Position numbers and translations under genes: made by a program. 5,614 nt of DNA, from NCBI RefSeq assembly GCF_001983105.1, contig NZ_MOMC01000018.1, positions 7,040 through 12,653 of the forward strand. The letters are read 5' to 3'. Positions 5,583-5,614 of this stretch are shown here, piece by piece (positions within the stretch are counted from its first letter, which is position 1; every line of letters starts with the position of its first letter). Source of the DNA: Pseudofrankia asymbiotica (GTDB lineage Bacteria > Actinomycetota > Actinomycetes > Frankiales > Frankiaceae). The notes under the pieces are model-generated. The model was not told where the DNA came from. It ran no database searches and saw only the letters and a program-made list of their open reading frames with translations.

Positions 5583-5614
5583 GCACCGGCGTCCGGCGCC
5601 AACTTCGGTGTCAG

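Overview
The window is about 5.6 kb of very high-GC DNA with strong G/C bias at third codon positions, GTG and TTG starts, GTGA start/stop overlaps and typical actinobacterial regulator families. It is almost certainly chromosomal DNA of an actinomycete. A Frankia- or Streptosporangiales-like background would fit, but the genus cannot be fixed from this sequence.

Left part (1-1169, minus strand): a two-gene operon. A SigE-family ECF sigma factor (1169-531) is followed, with a 4-base GTGA overlap, by a single-pass membrane protein that runs off the left edge. The membrane protein has the topology of an anti-sigma or signal-input partner. A good ECF-type promoter candidate (AACC-N16-CGTT on the minus strand, 1264-1241) lies about 70 bases before the sigma gene and would suit autoregulation.

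Middle part (about 1170-2634): no intact gene. From 1277 to 2016 it is a gene graveyard. Reading the minus strand in three frames recovers the N-terminal part of a branched-chain-amino-acid-type ABC substrate-binding protein (1896-1677). This runs directly into the C-terminal part of an FxLD-type protein methyltransferase (1676-1277). On the plus strand, starting at the same breakpoint near 1895, is what looks like the C-terminal end of a substrate-binding protein (1897-2016), followed by a perfect 16-bp hairpin terminator (2034-2069). The rest (2070-2634) holds a small heptamer repeat and a relatively AT-rich patch, but no gene I recognise.

Right part (2635-5602): a two-component system. A 614-residue membrane histidine kinase (HisKA_3/HATPase_c, NarX/DesK-like) overlaps by 4 bases a NarL/FixJ response regulator with a LuxR-type HTH. 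Converging on it from the right is a stand-alone receiver-domain protein. Its 3' end overlaps the 3' end of the NarL-type regulator by 109 bases, so the regulator's last 36 codons and the receiver's last 36 codons lie on opposite strands of the same DNA.

Together the window holds two signal-transduction units separated by decayed transporter and peptide-modification genes. Most intact genes belong to common families. The points worth following are the mosaic pseudogene zone with its apparent inversion breakpoint, the putative sigma autoregulatory promoter, and the antisense-overlapping third receiver.
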